Shown in pieces: positions 45,267-57,307 of a stretch of 64,000 nucleotides of DNA. The stretch is taken from NCBI GenBank assembly GCA_001939145.1, contig LSRX01000080.1, positions 567,171-631,170 on the forward strand, written 5' to 3'. Every line of letters starts with the position of its first letter. Position 1 is the first letter of the stretch. A program made the position numbers and the translations under genes. Under the pieces are notes generated by a model. The model did no database searches. It was not told where the DNA came from and saw only the letters and a program-made list of their open reading frames with translations. The stretch comes from Symbiodinium microadriaticum. Taxonomy: Eukaryota; Sar; Dinophyceae; Suessiales; Symbiodiniaceae.

Positions 45267-46945
45267 CTACAGGGTGGTAAAAAATTACCATTTATCTAGA
45301 CCCCTGCATTGGAGTTCACGGGTTCAAGGTTCACAGTTCGTCACAGTTTTAGAGCGTTTAGGGAGGCGTGAATGCCCTTCTTTGTGGAGCAGACAGAGAT
45401 CTGACCAAGAGCAGATTTCTTCTACTGGGCTCCAGAGAGACGGACCAGGAAGGAACCTGAACGTTCCGTAGGATAAGCTTTTTTATATAGGGCCCTAAGG
45501 TTTCCTAAGTAAAAGGGCCGTAAGAACCCACAATGACAACGTCTCTCATTCCGAGCCGCGAAGTCCGATCGGTCTCACAAAACCCATCAGCTTAACACCC
45601 TGAACCCCAAGTCCTGAAACCCGACAATCCCTGAGGCCCTGAACCACCCCTCATACTTGAACCCTAGGCCCTACACCCTGCCCCCAATCTTAAACCTCCA
45701 CAGCCCCTTGAGGCCCCAAAAAGCCGAAACAAAGAGCCCCGGGCAGCGATCCCGGGCCGCAAAGGAGTCGAAGACCAGCGCCTCGAAGACGTGGATGGGC
45801 TGGGCTCTGAGTATCAGGGGATATGGCTACTATATAGGGTTTAGGGCCTGGTTGCGGGGTTGGGGCCTGGTTTAGGGTTTAAGGGTCTCGGGGTGTTGGG
45901 TAGAGTAGGGGTTTAGGGTGTAGGCAAAATTGATCCGAGCTCTATGTAGGGCTTCACCGGGTTCCGCACCAGATGGCGTGGGGCTCCAGAGAAGATCTTG
46001 GTGTACCGGCTGTTTGACCTCCATGGCACAGTGGAGGCTAAAGGCGATGATGTTCCCGCATAGGGTCCCTCGAGATGACGAAGTTGAAGTAAAGCAAGGG
46101 GCCCCCAAGCTCTCTTGTCTACACATGAGAGCTGAATAGAAGTGGCTATGCCTTATAGCCCATCAGAAGAGGAGACCATGTAAACGGTGCAAGCAGTGGC
46201 GCTGCTCACCAAGGTACTCAAGAAGATGTTTGATCTATGCTTGACGAACAAAGCTGATGCCACCTTGAGGAAGATGGCCACTTCGTACCTCGGGGGAACG
46301 ATGTCCGGACAGGGTTCAGGCGACAGGACCCAAAGTTTTGGGGTTTCAGCTTTAGCGTCCAGTGGCTTTTTGGCTTGTGGGGGGGATTCCCCGAGAGTGT
46401 GATGCTGCTTGGAAAGAAGTCATGGACATACTCCGGCTTCTCTGCAGGGTAGCGAAATAAGCCCGAGTTGAGTCACCCTCAACCTACAGATACCTACATG
46501 CTAGTATAGAGCTTCTTACATTGCCGCACCTTGCCTCCTTCGTGTGCCAAAGTTCGACAAGAAGCAGGAGCCCGAAGAGGCAGGCTGTTAGCTGTGGCTT
46601 TCCTTTGGACTTCAGCAGCCCCGCTGCCCCATGTCCCTGTTGGAATCTGAGGTCCACGCCTGCGCGGCCCAGTTCATCCTGGCCGGTTGGGTCATCGGAA
46701 CTGAATAGACAGCAGATTCTCGACACCACTCCATAAGCAAAACCAATGGTTATTGCAGAATTAGGTTGGGTCAACGACCACCGGTCCAGTGCCGTATAGT
46801 TGGTTGAGGTGCAGGCGGTGGGGCAGCGAGAACTGAAGCTACGAAAACGCTTGCCAGGTGCGCGTGCCCCTGGAATAGCAAAGGGCTGACTTCCAGCTCG
46901 TACGTGCGTCGATCCCGCCGAGGTGTCCGGGAAACCTTCCATCCC
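45267..46945. other. No recognisable gene; telomere-like DNA
   Basis: A GGGCCCTAAGG word occurs at 45490, like the core of foldback family B. A degenerate G-type telomere-like stretch runs from 45836 to 45925. The minus-strand frame 46484-46942 shows no motif. Confidence 0.45.
45836..45925 (+). repeat. Telomere-like stretch (TTTAGGG type), very degenerate
   Basis: Words such as GGGTTTAGGGCCTGG, GGTTTAGGGTTTAAGGG and GGGGTTTAGGGTG are spread over 90 bases. Confidence 0.65.
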
Positions 46946-47013
46946 CTGAACCCTAAAACCCCAAACCCTAGACGCCCTAGACCCTAAAACCGTAAACCCT
47001 AAACCCTAAACCC
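46946..47013 (-). repeat. Telomere-like array (CCCTAAA type), degenerate
   Basis: About eight units with CCCTGAA, CCCTAGA and CCGTAAA variants; the last three are perfect. Confidence 0.88.
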
Positions 47014-48661
47014 AACCTCACGACCCACTCCGGTCTCTCGTTGCCCGGGCCTCGCTGCCGCTGCCCTGCGACGCTGCCGAACTTCGCGGCGAATCGTCGA
47101 CGTGGAGCTGGCAGGAACTGTGTTGAAAGTTCAGCCGCTGAGGTGTCCGACGAGCCGCAGCATTGAAGAGCTTCTGTGATGTTTGAAAGGTGTTGGGTCT
47201 CGGAGCTGCTTCTCGGAGAAAAGCCGAAGCTGGTCCCTGAACCCCAAACCATGGGGGCGCAGGATCGCCAAGTGGCACAGGCTAGGGAGCCCCACAAAAA
47301 CAGTGATTACCCCTTTGGGGCGGCATTCCACGTGTCCAAGGGCTCGAGTTTAGCTCTGGGTCGAATCAGATTCGGAAGGATGGTCACAGGACATTGACAC
47401 GTGCACATTGAGGAAAGGCAGTGTCGGCCAACATGATGCCAGGCCATGATACACAAATTCTGATTGCAGCTTTCTGAGCGTCAGAACGAATCAATGATGC
47501 TCCCACCTGTCAAACATCTCCGCCCTCCATCACACCCGTGCAACCGCCTATCCGCTGCGGTCACAACTGTCTATGAAGGTTCCCATCTGCAGATGGGATG
47601 CCCGCCTGCACAGAAGAACTAGTAAAAGACTGCCCCACCAGTTCCTCAGCCAGAAAGCAGGACCCTGTGCAGGAACCTGTTCTTTGTAGATGGCGGTGTA
47701 GCCGTCTCAAGAACGAACTACTGCTCCAACGAGGGGTCCGTGCACAATGTATAATGGTGACGACGCCGCTACGGATCGTCCAGATCTGAGCCCGTAGCTT
47801 CGTCTGTGCACAGCTGGCGCATCTCGCCAGGATCACGGACCACGCCGAAGCGCTCCTCTCAGCGGTTTGGAGGTCCGGAGCTCCCACAGAGAAGTTGTGC
47901 CCTCGGCTCTCAAGCCCTTGAATGTGAAAGAAGCGCCTTGATCACCGACCTCCTGGCTTCCCGGCAGCCTCGTCAAGATTCTTTTTAGCACACCCATGTG
48001 GCATGGGAATGAGCGCCGTTCAAGGAACCGACTGCTGGACGACATGATGCTTGCCCGCCAGCTCGGTAATGCTGTTGCTACATCGACGAACGTCGCAGTG
48101 CTCCGAATGTAGCGGGCCACAAGGTTTGGGACTCGAGTTAACCTACCGGCACATCACCGAAGCTGCAGCTTCTGATAGCTTCGGCTCTCAGTGTGATGGC
48201 CAAGTGAGGACATGATCTGATGAAACCTTATGCAAGGCGGAATGGCGGCTTGGCGCCGGGCAGCCAACACTCTTCGAAACCTTCAAGCAGGTGGCTCAGA
48301 CCCCAGCGGCTCGGGTGTCTAGCGAGTCTTCTGCTGTGGCTCATGAATGCCCACCTCCCGGCAACGAACCAAAAGCAAATACACAGAGCACCCTTTTCAA
48401 CGCCCCACAACCAAAACTCGATGCGAGTCGTTCGGCTTTCTGGCAGCAGGATTTCCGTCTCAACACCCCCTGAAGCCCTGATCCGATTCCGAGCCCGTCC
48501 GAGCCCACTGCAGCGCCGTAACGATGCGGATGGCAGCTCAATTGGTCCTCTTTTCCCCCCACCCCCAGGGGGCTTCGGGCGCCCGAGCTTTCCAGGCGGC
48601 AGCTTTGGAGCGCGGGCTTCGATGGCAGGGCCGTCATTGTCGGAGACCACTATACATACGA

Positions 48662-48688
48662 TAGGGTTTAGGGTTTAGGGTTTAGGGA
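48662..48688 (+). repeat. Telomere-like tract (TTTAGGG type)
   Basis: Nearly four perfect units. Confidence 0.9.
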
Positions 48689-49844
48689 ACAGAATTGGTA
48701 CCCCAGGTCAAAGGGATCGGGCTCGTTGGATTACGAAAGGCAGCGGCTGCTTTAATCAAGCTTGTACGGACCGGTTGGGGGATGTCGTAGGTCGGTAAGT
48801 TTGGGCCCGGGAAGCCTGGACTAATCCCAATTCTGGTCTCTAATCTCCTCGCACCTGCCTTGAAAAAGGAGACCCCTGAAACTGCCTGAAACTTGTTGAC
48901 TTCCTCGACAAAGATCCCCGCTCCACGCCACCAATCCCTCCCTGTTCAAAACAACAGGGTAGAACCAAGACAGAGCATGAGAAAAGCCCTGAAAAGCCAA
49001 AGCCCCTAATGCGATCGGTAATCTCCGCCTTGAAGCATCGCATCTTGCGAAAGTCCGATGTCCTACATCACCCCGATCTCACAATGTCCTCCCTATCCTA
49101 TCTCCGGAACTTCCATCTGAGAATATCATCATGATAACTCGCAGTTCGACACCGAAAAAACATGTCTGAAGCCCTGCAAACCGTGCGGAAATGCCTCTGC
49201 CATGGCAAGGATCAGGGAAGGCTCGTCATGGGAGACCTCTCCCCAATGAGGAAAAGCTGAAGAGTGCCAGGGTCTGGGATTCCAGATCACTTTGTTTGAG
49301 ACGCTGGGGTTAAAAGTAAGGGGTTTTGGTTGCAGAATTCGGGGATTTCAAAGGTCCGGATCGGATGTTAGGTCGGCAACGGCGTTGCGAAGTCTGCCGG
49401 AAAATATAATGAAGGGCCGAGGCAGAAGGCGGTCTTCTCGTCCTGTTCTTACTGTCACTACACAAATCAGAAAGGGAAGCCATCGCCACCATACAACCTG
49501 GAGCAACCCTCACGAAGCCTTGCTGATATTCTCTCTGACACCTCAGACCCCAAGCCCCGTGTTCCGACGCCCGCATCGGCAGCGCCTTAGGGGGCACCAC
49601 TGCGGAGTGGGAGCCCACGGCGCTGAAAACCTGGCACCCCAAGAGCTCATGGACCCTGGTTCCGGTTGGGGGTCGGGGCTTTGAGGTTGAGGGGTCTGTT
49701 TGGGGATTGTTTCTGGGACTTTCTGCACCTCAGATCCGCCTTGCACTCCCAATGTTCTGTGGGAGGCCCGAAAACGTTACAGGAAAATACCCGGAGCCCC
49801 AGTCCTACAATTGATGATCTAAATCCTGCAGTACCCAGAGTAAG

Positions 49845-49915
49845 GAAGATACCACAATTCCCATAGTTTAGGGCCCTTAAGGTGATGCAGGATTTCGATC
49901 ATCAACCGTACCACC
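49845..49915. mobile_element. Foldback element, family B copy 2
   Basis: GGGCCCTTAAGG at 49870-49881, then GCAGGATTTC and ATCATCAACCGTACCAC, follow the order seen in the arms of the copy at 24967-25060. The left side (GATACCACAATTCCCATAG) resembles the complement of that copy's right arm. About 19 of 22 bases match the minus-strand left arm over the core. Borders are approximate. Confidence 0.55.
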
Positions 49916-50078
49916 GAAATGCTGGTAGACTCTTCTGGGCCTCCAGGGGCTGTTTGACGCAGCGGCTCAGGGCCGCGACCATGGCCAGCGCGAGGTGCAA
50001 GGAGGCCTCCGAGAGCTCAGGGGCTTTTGTAAGTCGGAGTTTGGCGGGGGGCGCCCAAAGGGGGCGCCCAAAGGGGGG

Positions 50079-50124
50079 GTTTAGGGTTTGGGGGTTTAGG
50101 GCTTTAGGGGTTTAGGGTTTAGGT
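50079..50124 (+). repeat. Telomere-like tract (TTTAGGG type)
   Basis: About six units with TTTGGGGG, CTTTAGGGG and TTTAGGG variants. It is preceded by a 14-base GGGGGCGCCCAAAG duplication (about 50046-50076). Confidence 0.88.
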
Positions 50125-50580
50125 TGCAAGGGTTGAGGCAGAAACATGCTCTACAAGCGTCTGTGTCGCGACTTGTTGAGACTATCTCGGTGAAAGGTCC
50201 TTATAGGTATAGGGCAAAGTCTTTTCGGATTCAGAATGCAGGAAATGTGGCCCTCCCTCAGATTTGCATGCAGCGTATGGCGCCTCATCAACCTGGCCTT
50301 TACCTCGCGTCAGCGTGCTGGCGGTCGACACCTGAGTCACAGACCACTAACCGCAACAAGTTCACAAGATGGATCGTCGTCCACTCCACAGCAGCGAAGA
50401 GCCTGGCAACCTCGCATACCAGCATCAGGGAATATGAACCGTGTCCCCACGAAACTAAACCCGAACCCCAAACCCTCTCATGCTGCACCAAGCCCCAAAC
50501 GCTCGCAAGATCATCGTCTCTGCGTGGGCGTGCCTCTCTGCTCCTTGCTCACAGCGTTCTTTCAATGCAGAGAGTGCAAC

Positions 50581-51000
50581 TTAGGGGTCACTGCAGGTGC
50601 AGAGAGCGGGCTTGTAGTGTTGTCTGTAGACCTGTTTGTTTGCGAATAAGTACTGTACGTGCGCTTGTTCTGCAGATGTCTGTGATAGCCTTTCTCCTCT
50701 CTCGAAAAAAGTGATCCATACAGCAACCTCTACAGCACCAGCTGCAGCCACAGGGCGTGAACCGTGCTGCCAGCGCGGCAGCCCATCCGGAGGCCTCGGC
50801 GCCAAACCAGGGAGGACCTTTTCGACCCGCCACAAAACTTCTGAATCTGACGTGAACCTTCCCTCTTGAAGCACCCAATCTCGGCTACCAGCATCCCTGG
50901 CCGGAGGCGACAGCGCCATCGACTCGCCCTCGCCGGCGGCTGTCTTGCCCAGATCTGTGGACAAGGCACCTTGGTAGGCAGCCCGGCTTTGAGAATACAA
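50581..51000 (-). CDS. Possible exon, hypothetical
   Basis: Not recognised. The 139-residue minus-strand frame has a balanced composition, including YQGALSTDLGKTAAGEGESM and EGRFTSDSEVLWRVEKVLPG. Overlapping frames on both strands weaken the call, and the last third (Phe/Tyr/Gln/Cys-rich) may be non-coding. No motif suggests a function. Confidence 0.24.
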   Translation of the reverse strand: MYSQSRAAYQGALSTDLGKTAAGEGESMALSPPARDAGSRDWVLQEGRFTSDSEVLWRVEKVLPGLAPRPPDGLPRWQHGSRPVAAAGAVEVAVWITFFERGERLSQTSAEQAHVQYLFANKQVYRQHYKPALCTCSDP

Positions 51001-52636
51001 ACTGCTACACAGCCGTCTTCTGCTTACCGCTGACTGGCTGTTGCTGTGCTTGCCTGTACCGGCGGCGGGGTGTCATTACCTACACTTTCATGACCACGAC
51101 CTATGGAAGATTCTATCAAAGGACCATACCATGCATGTTTACCCCTTCAGACATGTGACGGTCATTCTTCGAATTTGAATGTCTCACTCAAAACTCAAAA
51201 CCCTAAACCCTACACTCCAAATCCAACGGAAGATGATTCCCCACCTTCCAAACCATTGGCCACGAGGTCGAAGTCCCCCAGCGGGCAGCTGACCAAAATG
51301 CTGCACTGCTCCTGCGATTGCAGCAGCCATTTATCTTTGAAGGTTGTTTACGAGTTTAAGTTGTGATTGAGGCTTGTCACTCGTCCTGTTCAATCCCACC
51401 TCACGCAAGAAGCTTGGGAGTATGAGTGCAAGTCTAGGTCATCTTACTGTCAGATACAAAGACACACGCGCGGCTCTTGGTTGTGGCGGGCTGCGGGGTC
51501 TGCTTAGAATGGCTGGCTTAATCTGTGGTGTCCCTCCGGGTTACAGGTCGTTTGCCAGAGTGCGAAAATGCACCTAAGCAAGGGTGGAGGTCTTTGACAG
51601 TCCTGGGACTTTTGGCTTTGGGGCGCTGGGAAGAGAGGCCCCTCAAAAGAGCGAGCATCGGCTAGCGACCTGCTGTGCACAAGTTGCTATCCAATGACTG
51701 GGAACGAGCCGTTAGGGCACATCTTCCGATCTGTGCTGACAACACTTTCTGATGCGTCTTGAACTACACAGTGCTTCGCTGGCAGGTATGACCGGACGGA
51801 GCCCCGTCTATATTCCTCCGTGGGCCCAAGGACGCATCGACTCTGAAGGGCTGTGAACCCTGGCAGTCGGCCAAGGATGTCCTGCAGAACTGTGAGGCTC
51901 CCTCGGAGCGTGAACCTTTCCGCGGTGATCAACCTCACCTTGGACTCAGTAGCTCCGGCGGCTGTAGTGGCAAACAGCGGTGAAGGCTGTACTTCTAAGC
52001 TGTCGAGATCTCCTTAGACGTACGACGAATCGTCAACATCCACCTGTCTGTACCTGCAACCTTCAAGCGGAAGTGCCGTTGCGAAATTCTGAATGCTGCC
52101 ACCATGGTTGGATTCAACCTCAACTTCAACATGGACACGACAGGACGGTCCCTCGCATTGCGAAATCTAAAGCAACTAAGGTGTGCACACCGAAACGCTC
52201 GAGCACAGCGGGCTGGTCCATGCCCCCTGGAACCTGACGCAGGCACCAAAGTCATTGACATGTTCAACCTGGCTTCTCCCAGTCACCTGGGCAAAGACAT
52301 ACGGTGAGAGCCCCTATGAAAATGTCAGATCCAATCCCTTCTGGGATGCAGGGGAAAGGGTTTAGGGTTTAGTTTAGGGCTGCTTGCCTAGCATTGGGAT
52401 CAAGAGCCCAAGCGACACAGCAACAAAACCTAGCAGCAGAGTTCCACACTTAAAAAACTATAAACCCTAAACCCCATGAATCCCCTTAAAAGGGGCCCTT
52501 ATAGGAACCCCTGGCTTCTGCCGGCATCTCACGCCTGCCTTGGCCTGTGCTTGACTGGCAAACGTGGGCCTGCCAGCGCGGCAGATGCTAAGGGCAAAGG
52601 GATCGCGACCAGATGACCAAAAGGGTTCATCGGAGA

Positions 52637-52779
52637 TTACTATTACTATTACTGTTACTATTATTATTACTATTACTGTTACTGTTACTTACTATTACTG
52701 CTACTGTTACCATTACTGTTACAATTACTGTTACTATTACTGTTACTATTACTGTTACCATTACCATTACTGAAAGTAT
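52637..52779. repeat. ATTACT / ATTACTGTT microsatellite
   Basis: Imperfect hexamer and nonamer units of ATTACT, GTTACT and CATTAC over about 140 bases. Confidence 0.92.
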
Positions 52780-52895
52780 TACAGGGATCTTTGACATGGT
52801 TACGTCACAGCGCCTGCCGCTTTGGCCAAGCAGTGGCCGCAGGGTGTCGAGCATCGCGTTGAAACCGGCCTCCAGAGCCTTTGGGGCTAGAGCTT

Positions 52896-52975
52896 TAGGG
52901 TTTAGGGTTAGGGTTTAGGGGTTTAGGGGTTTAGGGTTTAGGGTTTAGGGGTTTAGGGTTTAGGGTTAGGGGTTT
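52896..52975 (+). repeat. Telomere-like array (TTTAGGG type)
   Basis: About eleven units of TTTAGGG, TTTAGGGG and TTAGGG, among the longest and cleanest arrays here. Confidence 0.93.
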
Positions 52976-54080
52976 TTAATACGGATTTAGGCTTGGGGTC
53001 CAGGGCTTAGCCCAGGCCTCAGACGAAGCAAAAGTGCAGGGCCGTAAGTTGCAAGGACGCGTGAGGCATGCCACAATCTCCTGCTCGAACCCTGGAAGTC
53101 TAGAAGCTTATCTCCTAAACCCTAAATAAGCCCAAACCTAATCAGTGAATCCTAAAAAAGCCCCAAAAAAAAAGCCCAAAAGGCAGAAAGACTCCCAGGC
53201 ACAAACGAAGCATCTCCACCCCGTCTTCCCCTCTTCGCCTCCAACCGCTGGTCGACGAGCTCTGAACGCGGAAGCTCCTGGAATCTAGGGTCAGATTCAT
53301 GACTCATTTACGATTTGGGTTGTAGAGTTTACCGACCTGGCGATTTCGGTCTGAGGATCAGGGTCTACAGCTTAAGGGATGTATGGTCGATGGCTTGGGG
53401 CTTGGGGAGTATTCAAGGTCTAGGAATGCAATTCTTAGAGTTTCAGGGTCTGGGCTGAGTTCAGGGCAATCGCCAAGATTGGGGCTTGAGGCGGAGTGTC
53501 GGGCGCGGGAGCTGAGCCACGAGGTTTGTAGGTCTGACAAACAAGCCCTGGTAGGCCCAGGAAGTGGTAGGCCCAGGAAGAGACCCTGACACCGTAGAGC
53601 CCATCCTCTGTAAGCCGCGAAAAGCAACATCAACAATCACGGCAGTAATTACTTTCAAACGACGAAACCATTACGAAGGATGCTTCTTTAGCAATGTCGT
53701 CAGAATCATCCTCACAGTAAGAGTCTTGACGACAACACTCATGGTATCATTTAAACCAAGAACAACACCGCGCATATCAATAGCAACCATGCTATCACCG
53801 AGACACTAGTAGCGATGACAAGGCACTGGCTCAGCCTTTTCTATGCGCATGAGGACAATGATGGTAACAGTCATCATCCTGGTTTGGATTGAACTAACCA
53901 TGGTAACGGTGATAAGCCACATGTCCATGATGGCTAACTATTGCGACCCGCTGCAGCGGATTTCAACCCCGAGGGCCGGGGCTGCTGGGCTGAACAGCTC
54001 GGACAATTGTCTTCCGGCCTAAAACGAAAGCATGCAGACTGATCGAATGTCAAAAATTTTTAATTAAAATCCCGACCGTC

Positions 54081-54563
54081 CTACTTGAAAGCGTGTGAAG
54101 TCAAGCCTGCGAAGGACGGCACTGCACTGCCACCAAGATCAGGGAGCAAAGCGCGACCAAAGCGACCTGAACGCCATGAGAGTCGTGCCCTTTGCAGCAC
54201 TTTAAAGGCATGCCACCGTCTTTTTTCTCTGCCGGTTGAGAGGTGGGGTCGGCCACCTCTGCGCACTTTCTGGAGTGGAATGGAAGCGGCTTGTTCTTCT
54301 TGCTGCCTCTTCGCCTCCCTTCCTCCGCATACCTCTGTCTCGCTCGCCGCGTCCTCTCTGTCCCTCTCTCCCATCATGTCTAGGTTTAGTCTTCTGAGGA
54401 TGATGCCTCGCTCCAGAGTGGTGGCGGTTCGAGATCCAGGAACGAGATTCGCAGTCCCGCCCCAGGCATCAGAAGAAACAAGGCGAACCTGCGAGTGCGG
54501 CAAGATGAAAGCTCCGGTCGCACGAAACTCATCAGACGGTTCACATGCTCGATACTCTTGCAT
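54081..54563 (-). CDS. Possible exon, hypothetical Arg/Glu-rich
   Basis: Not recognised. The 160-residue minus-strand frame contains GAFILPHSQVRLVSSDAWGG and a charged helical stretch (REAKRQQEEQAASIPLQKVR), with an Arg-rich C-terminal part. A plus-strand frame of 166 codons covers the same DNA. The minus-strand version looks more protein-like because of its charged helix, but the choice of strand is a judgement. Confidence 0.24.
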   Translation of the reverse strand: MQEYRACEPSDEFRATGAFILPHSQVRLVSSDAWGGTANLVPGSRTATTLERGIILRRLNLDMMGERDREDAASETEVCGGREAKRQQEEQAASIPLQKVRRGGRPHLSTGREKRRWHAFKVLQRARLSWRSGRFGRALLPDLGGSAVPSFAGLTSHAFK

Positions 54564-55860
54564 CCTGCTCCGGGACGCAGACTGAACCCCGTGAAAGCCC
54601 CACCACTGATCTCCAAATTACTTCCGATCGGACTCAGTCTTAATCAAAAATCCCACAACTCAGGGTGCCACAGCAACGAGCGCACCCACGCCCGGCGGCC
54701 TCCATGTTAAAACGTGCTTCGAAGACACCGAACCCACCACCGAAGCCCAAACCACGAGTGGACCCCGTCTGAATGTGGAGGGCGTTTCAACGAGGATGCT
54801 CCGGCCGGAGAGGATCTCGCACAAAACATCCTACAGCCGGCCACGCATGGCCAAGCTTTGGCTTTAACCGTGCATACATACGTACAGACCATGGCCACAA
54901 TGCAAGCCTCGCGCAAACCAGAGTTCGAAGAATAGCTGTCCCTCCGCAGCACTTCGCCGAGGGTCGAGGGGTTTCATGTCAAGTCCAGGCCGAAAGCATC
55001 CAATGCCGCAAGCATCTACAGGAGACGTGCAGGCATGCCACGTATCCGGCACGACACGGAGTTTTCTTAAGCAGCTCCAACAACCACTTAGAGGAGTCCC
55101 AGTGGCCCAAACCCAACCCTCAAATCGAGCCCCAAAAAGGCGTCAAATGCCTGGGGCCGGAAGAAGCAGAGCATTGGGGGCCAAGTTGAAGGCCTGCATT
55201 CAGCGGCACTTCAGGTTGTCTCGTTTGCTTTGAGGATCTTTGAATTGAATGTTTGAAGTCAGGTCAGGCAGCCCCTTTTTGGTACTAGTTTGGAACCCTT
55301 GCCGCTGATCTATCTTCTGCATCCATCTGCAATTTACAAAAAAGGCTGGTTGGACCGGAATGGTTAGCCAGGCATTGCCCGAAAAGGGGGCCGTCTTGCG
55401 AAGTGCCCAAAACCCAACTCAGACTCGAATCTTGCAGGGCGGGCCCCTTTTGAGGTTTGGGTGGCGCTTTTCCTGGCTCGTATCGAGGGGCTCGGAGCAT
55501 TGAACTCCTGCTAGATCGTCTCGATGCTGCGTGAGGATGGTGGGCTGGCCACTCCCTCACTAAAGTGCAAGTTCTGTAGATTCACGAGCTATCACTAGAT
55601 GATTCAGCTCTTTCGATCATTCGTCACGTGTGCGAAAGCCGAAAGCCGCTCACAGCCCCAAACCCAGCCTGCAGGGCCGCACTCAGGTTTGCGGAGAAGA
55701 GCTGACCTGAGCTCTCTAAAAGGATGAAACGAGGGATGTCTGGGGAAGACATACACCCTTACACCACTGTGGTGACTCTATAGTGCTGGGTTCTGCCAAA
55801 CTGGGATGCCAGTGGGTGCTTTATTGTAAACCTACTTAAGTCAAGGTCAGGTACCCTGAA

Positions 55861-55922
55861 GCAAAACCCTAAACCCTAAACCCCAAAACCCTAAACCCTA
55901 ACCCCTAAACCCAAACCCCTTA
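55861..55922 (-). repeat. Telomere-like array (CCCTAAA type)
   Basis: About eight units, including CCCCAAAA, CCCTAAA and CCCCTAAA. Confidence 0.9.
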
Positions 55923-56252
55923 AGGTCCGTGCCATCTTCGCCCCAGCCGAGGGGTGCCCTCAGCTGGTCACGGAGGTCAGCCGCAGCCGCCTGATCGACC
56001 TCGTGGAGCTCTCTAAATCTGGGCCCCTGTTCAGGTCCCAAATAAAGTACGGCACCCTTATAGAAAAGGACCCTTAAAAAAGGGGACCCATAATTTGGAG
56101 AACTACCCTAAACTCAAAAAAAGGGACCCTTAAAAAGGGACCCCCCCCTAAATTTCGAGAGCTACCCGAAACTCACACTCTTTACTGGAGCTCCGGGGCT
56201 TGGGGCCCTCGGCTCTTCGGGCTCTCGCCTCCGGGGGACCCCAAGAGCCCAA

Positions 56253-56285
56253 CGGGTTTAGGGTTTAGGGTTTAGGGTTGAGGGT
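56253..56285 (+). repeat. Telomere-like tract (TTTAGGG type)
   Basis: Three perfect units and one TTGAGGG variant. With the C-type array at 55861 it repeats the C-then-G arrangement with about 330 bases between. Confidence 0.88.
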
Positions 56286-56357
56286 TTTTGTTTTTTTTTG
56301 CGGGCCCTTTTCCAACTGCAAAGGTTGTAGCCGAAACTCCCTACCGGGAGGAGCCGA

Positions 56358-56388
56358 GGGTTGAGGGTTTAGGGTTTAGGGTTTAGGG
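56358..56388 (+). repeat. Telomere-like tract (TTTAGGG type)
   Basis: A TTGAGGG unit then three TTTAGGG units, a near copy of the preceding tract about 75 bases away. Confidence 0.85.
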
Positions 56389-56677
56389 CCCAGCTAAAAC
56401 TCCTCTACCCCCTCCTACGTTTTAAGCTGGTAAGAGTCTAGAACAACAAGATCTTCCCCGCCAACCCGGAAAGGCCGTTGATGATGAGTACTATTCATAG
56501 AGCTTCATCTAGCGTCACTGGTCCTAAACCCTGGAAGCCCTAAAGCCGAGTCGATACTTGCGACGAAGTCCTACCAGCCTTCCCAGGGGCCCCTGGCAGA
56601 CACCAGCAGCCGGCGATCCCAGAGCCCTCGGCGGAGGGCCTTGCTGTCTCTGGGCTTCCCTTCTTCTTTTCTTGGTG

Positions 56678-56722
56678 GGTTTTAGGGGTTTTAGGGGCTT
56701 TAGGGGTTTAGGATTTAGGGGG
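56678..56722 (+). repeat. Telomere-like tract (TTTTAGGGG type)
   Basis: Units are mostly TTTTAGGGG and TTTAGGGG rather than TTTAGGG. The 17-base word TTCTTTTCTTGGTGGGT before it recurs in altered form after it. Confidence 0.75.
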
Positions 56723-56936
56723 ACTGCCCTTCTTCGTTTCTTGGTGGGCTTGCTTACATTTACCGAAAGGGTCCTAAAAGCCCTACGTTCGACTCTGTAG
56801 ATACTTAGGACCCTTTGGGTTACATGGGGGTGCAGGCCTCAAGCGTTTCTACTCTGGTTTGGGCAGAGATCCCTTGAAGGCACTCGGGCTTGGGATCTTG
56901 GTAGACTGGCTCTTGCTGGGGGATGTATTGTTTAAC

Positions 56937-57007
56937 TTAAGTTACCATAATAGGGATCTATAGCAAATAATATGGCTTCCTTACTATGGCTTACTATGGT
57001 AACTTAA
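56937..57007. repeat. Perfect 13-base inverted repeat hairpin
   Basis: TTAAGTTACCATA at 56937-56949 pairs exactly with TATGGTAACTTAA at 56995-57007. The loop includes TACTATGGCTTACTATGG, a short internal duplication. Probably a small foldback element. Confidence 0.75.
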
Positions 57008-57307
57008 ATAGAATGCCTAGGTATTAGGGTGTCGACTTGCTGTAGGGATTCCGAGATCACCCCTCTGTCCAAAAGCACCTGTCGAGACGAGAAGCCCGCC
57101 TGACCACCCGGCAACCTATGATTGTGATATTGTGAGATTATGATATTATGATATTAGCGATTTAATGATTATGCTATTCTGGTATTTTGATATTATGATC
57201 TTATGAAGTTGTGACTATGATATTATGACTATTCCCCGAAACACCTCCAACCCGTGCACCGTCGCAGCTATTAGCATGGCTCAATCAAGACGTGGAGGAC
57301 CCAGGTC

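Larger units (their letters stand above)
47014..50580. other. No confident gene; telomere-like tracts
   Basis: Frames such as 48220-48678 (plus, 152 codons) and 47561-47887 (minus) are open, but without domain signals. Tracts at 48662-48688 and 50079-50124 and a foldback copy at 49845-49915 are listed separately. Confidence 0.42.
51001..54080. other. No recognisable gene; repeat-rich
   Basis: Contains opposed telomere-like tracts at 52359-52377 (G-type) and 52463-52479 (C-type), an ATTACT microsatellite, a long G-type array, and short frames only. The part 53600-53950 is rich in CAT/ATC/ACC triplets. Confidence 0.45.
54564..57307. other. No recognisable gene; telomere-like and hairpin DNA
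   Basis: Telomere-like tracts, CCC/GGGACCC-rich degenerate repeats (56040-56155), a hairpin (56937-57007) and a GATATTAT-type AT patch (57118-57232) fill the second half. The first half has short frames only. Confidence 0.48.

Noticed and set aside
54400..54460. tRNA T-arm-like GGTTCGAGATCC
   Set aside because: The five-base stem does not pair and no acceptor, D or anticodon arm could be assembled.
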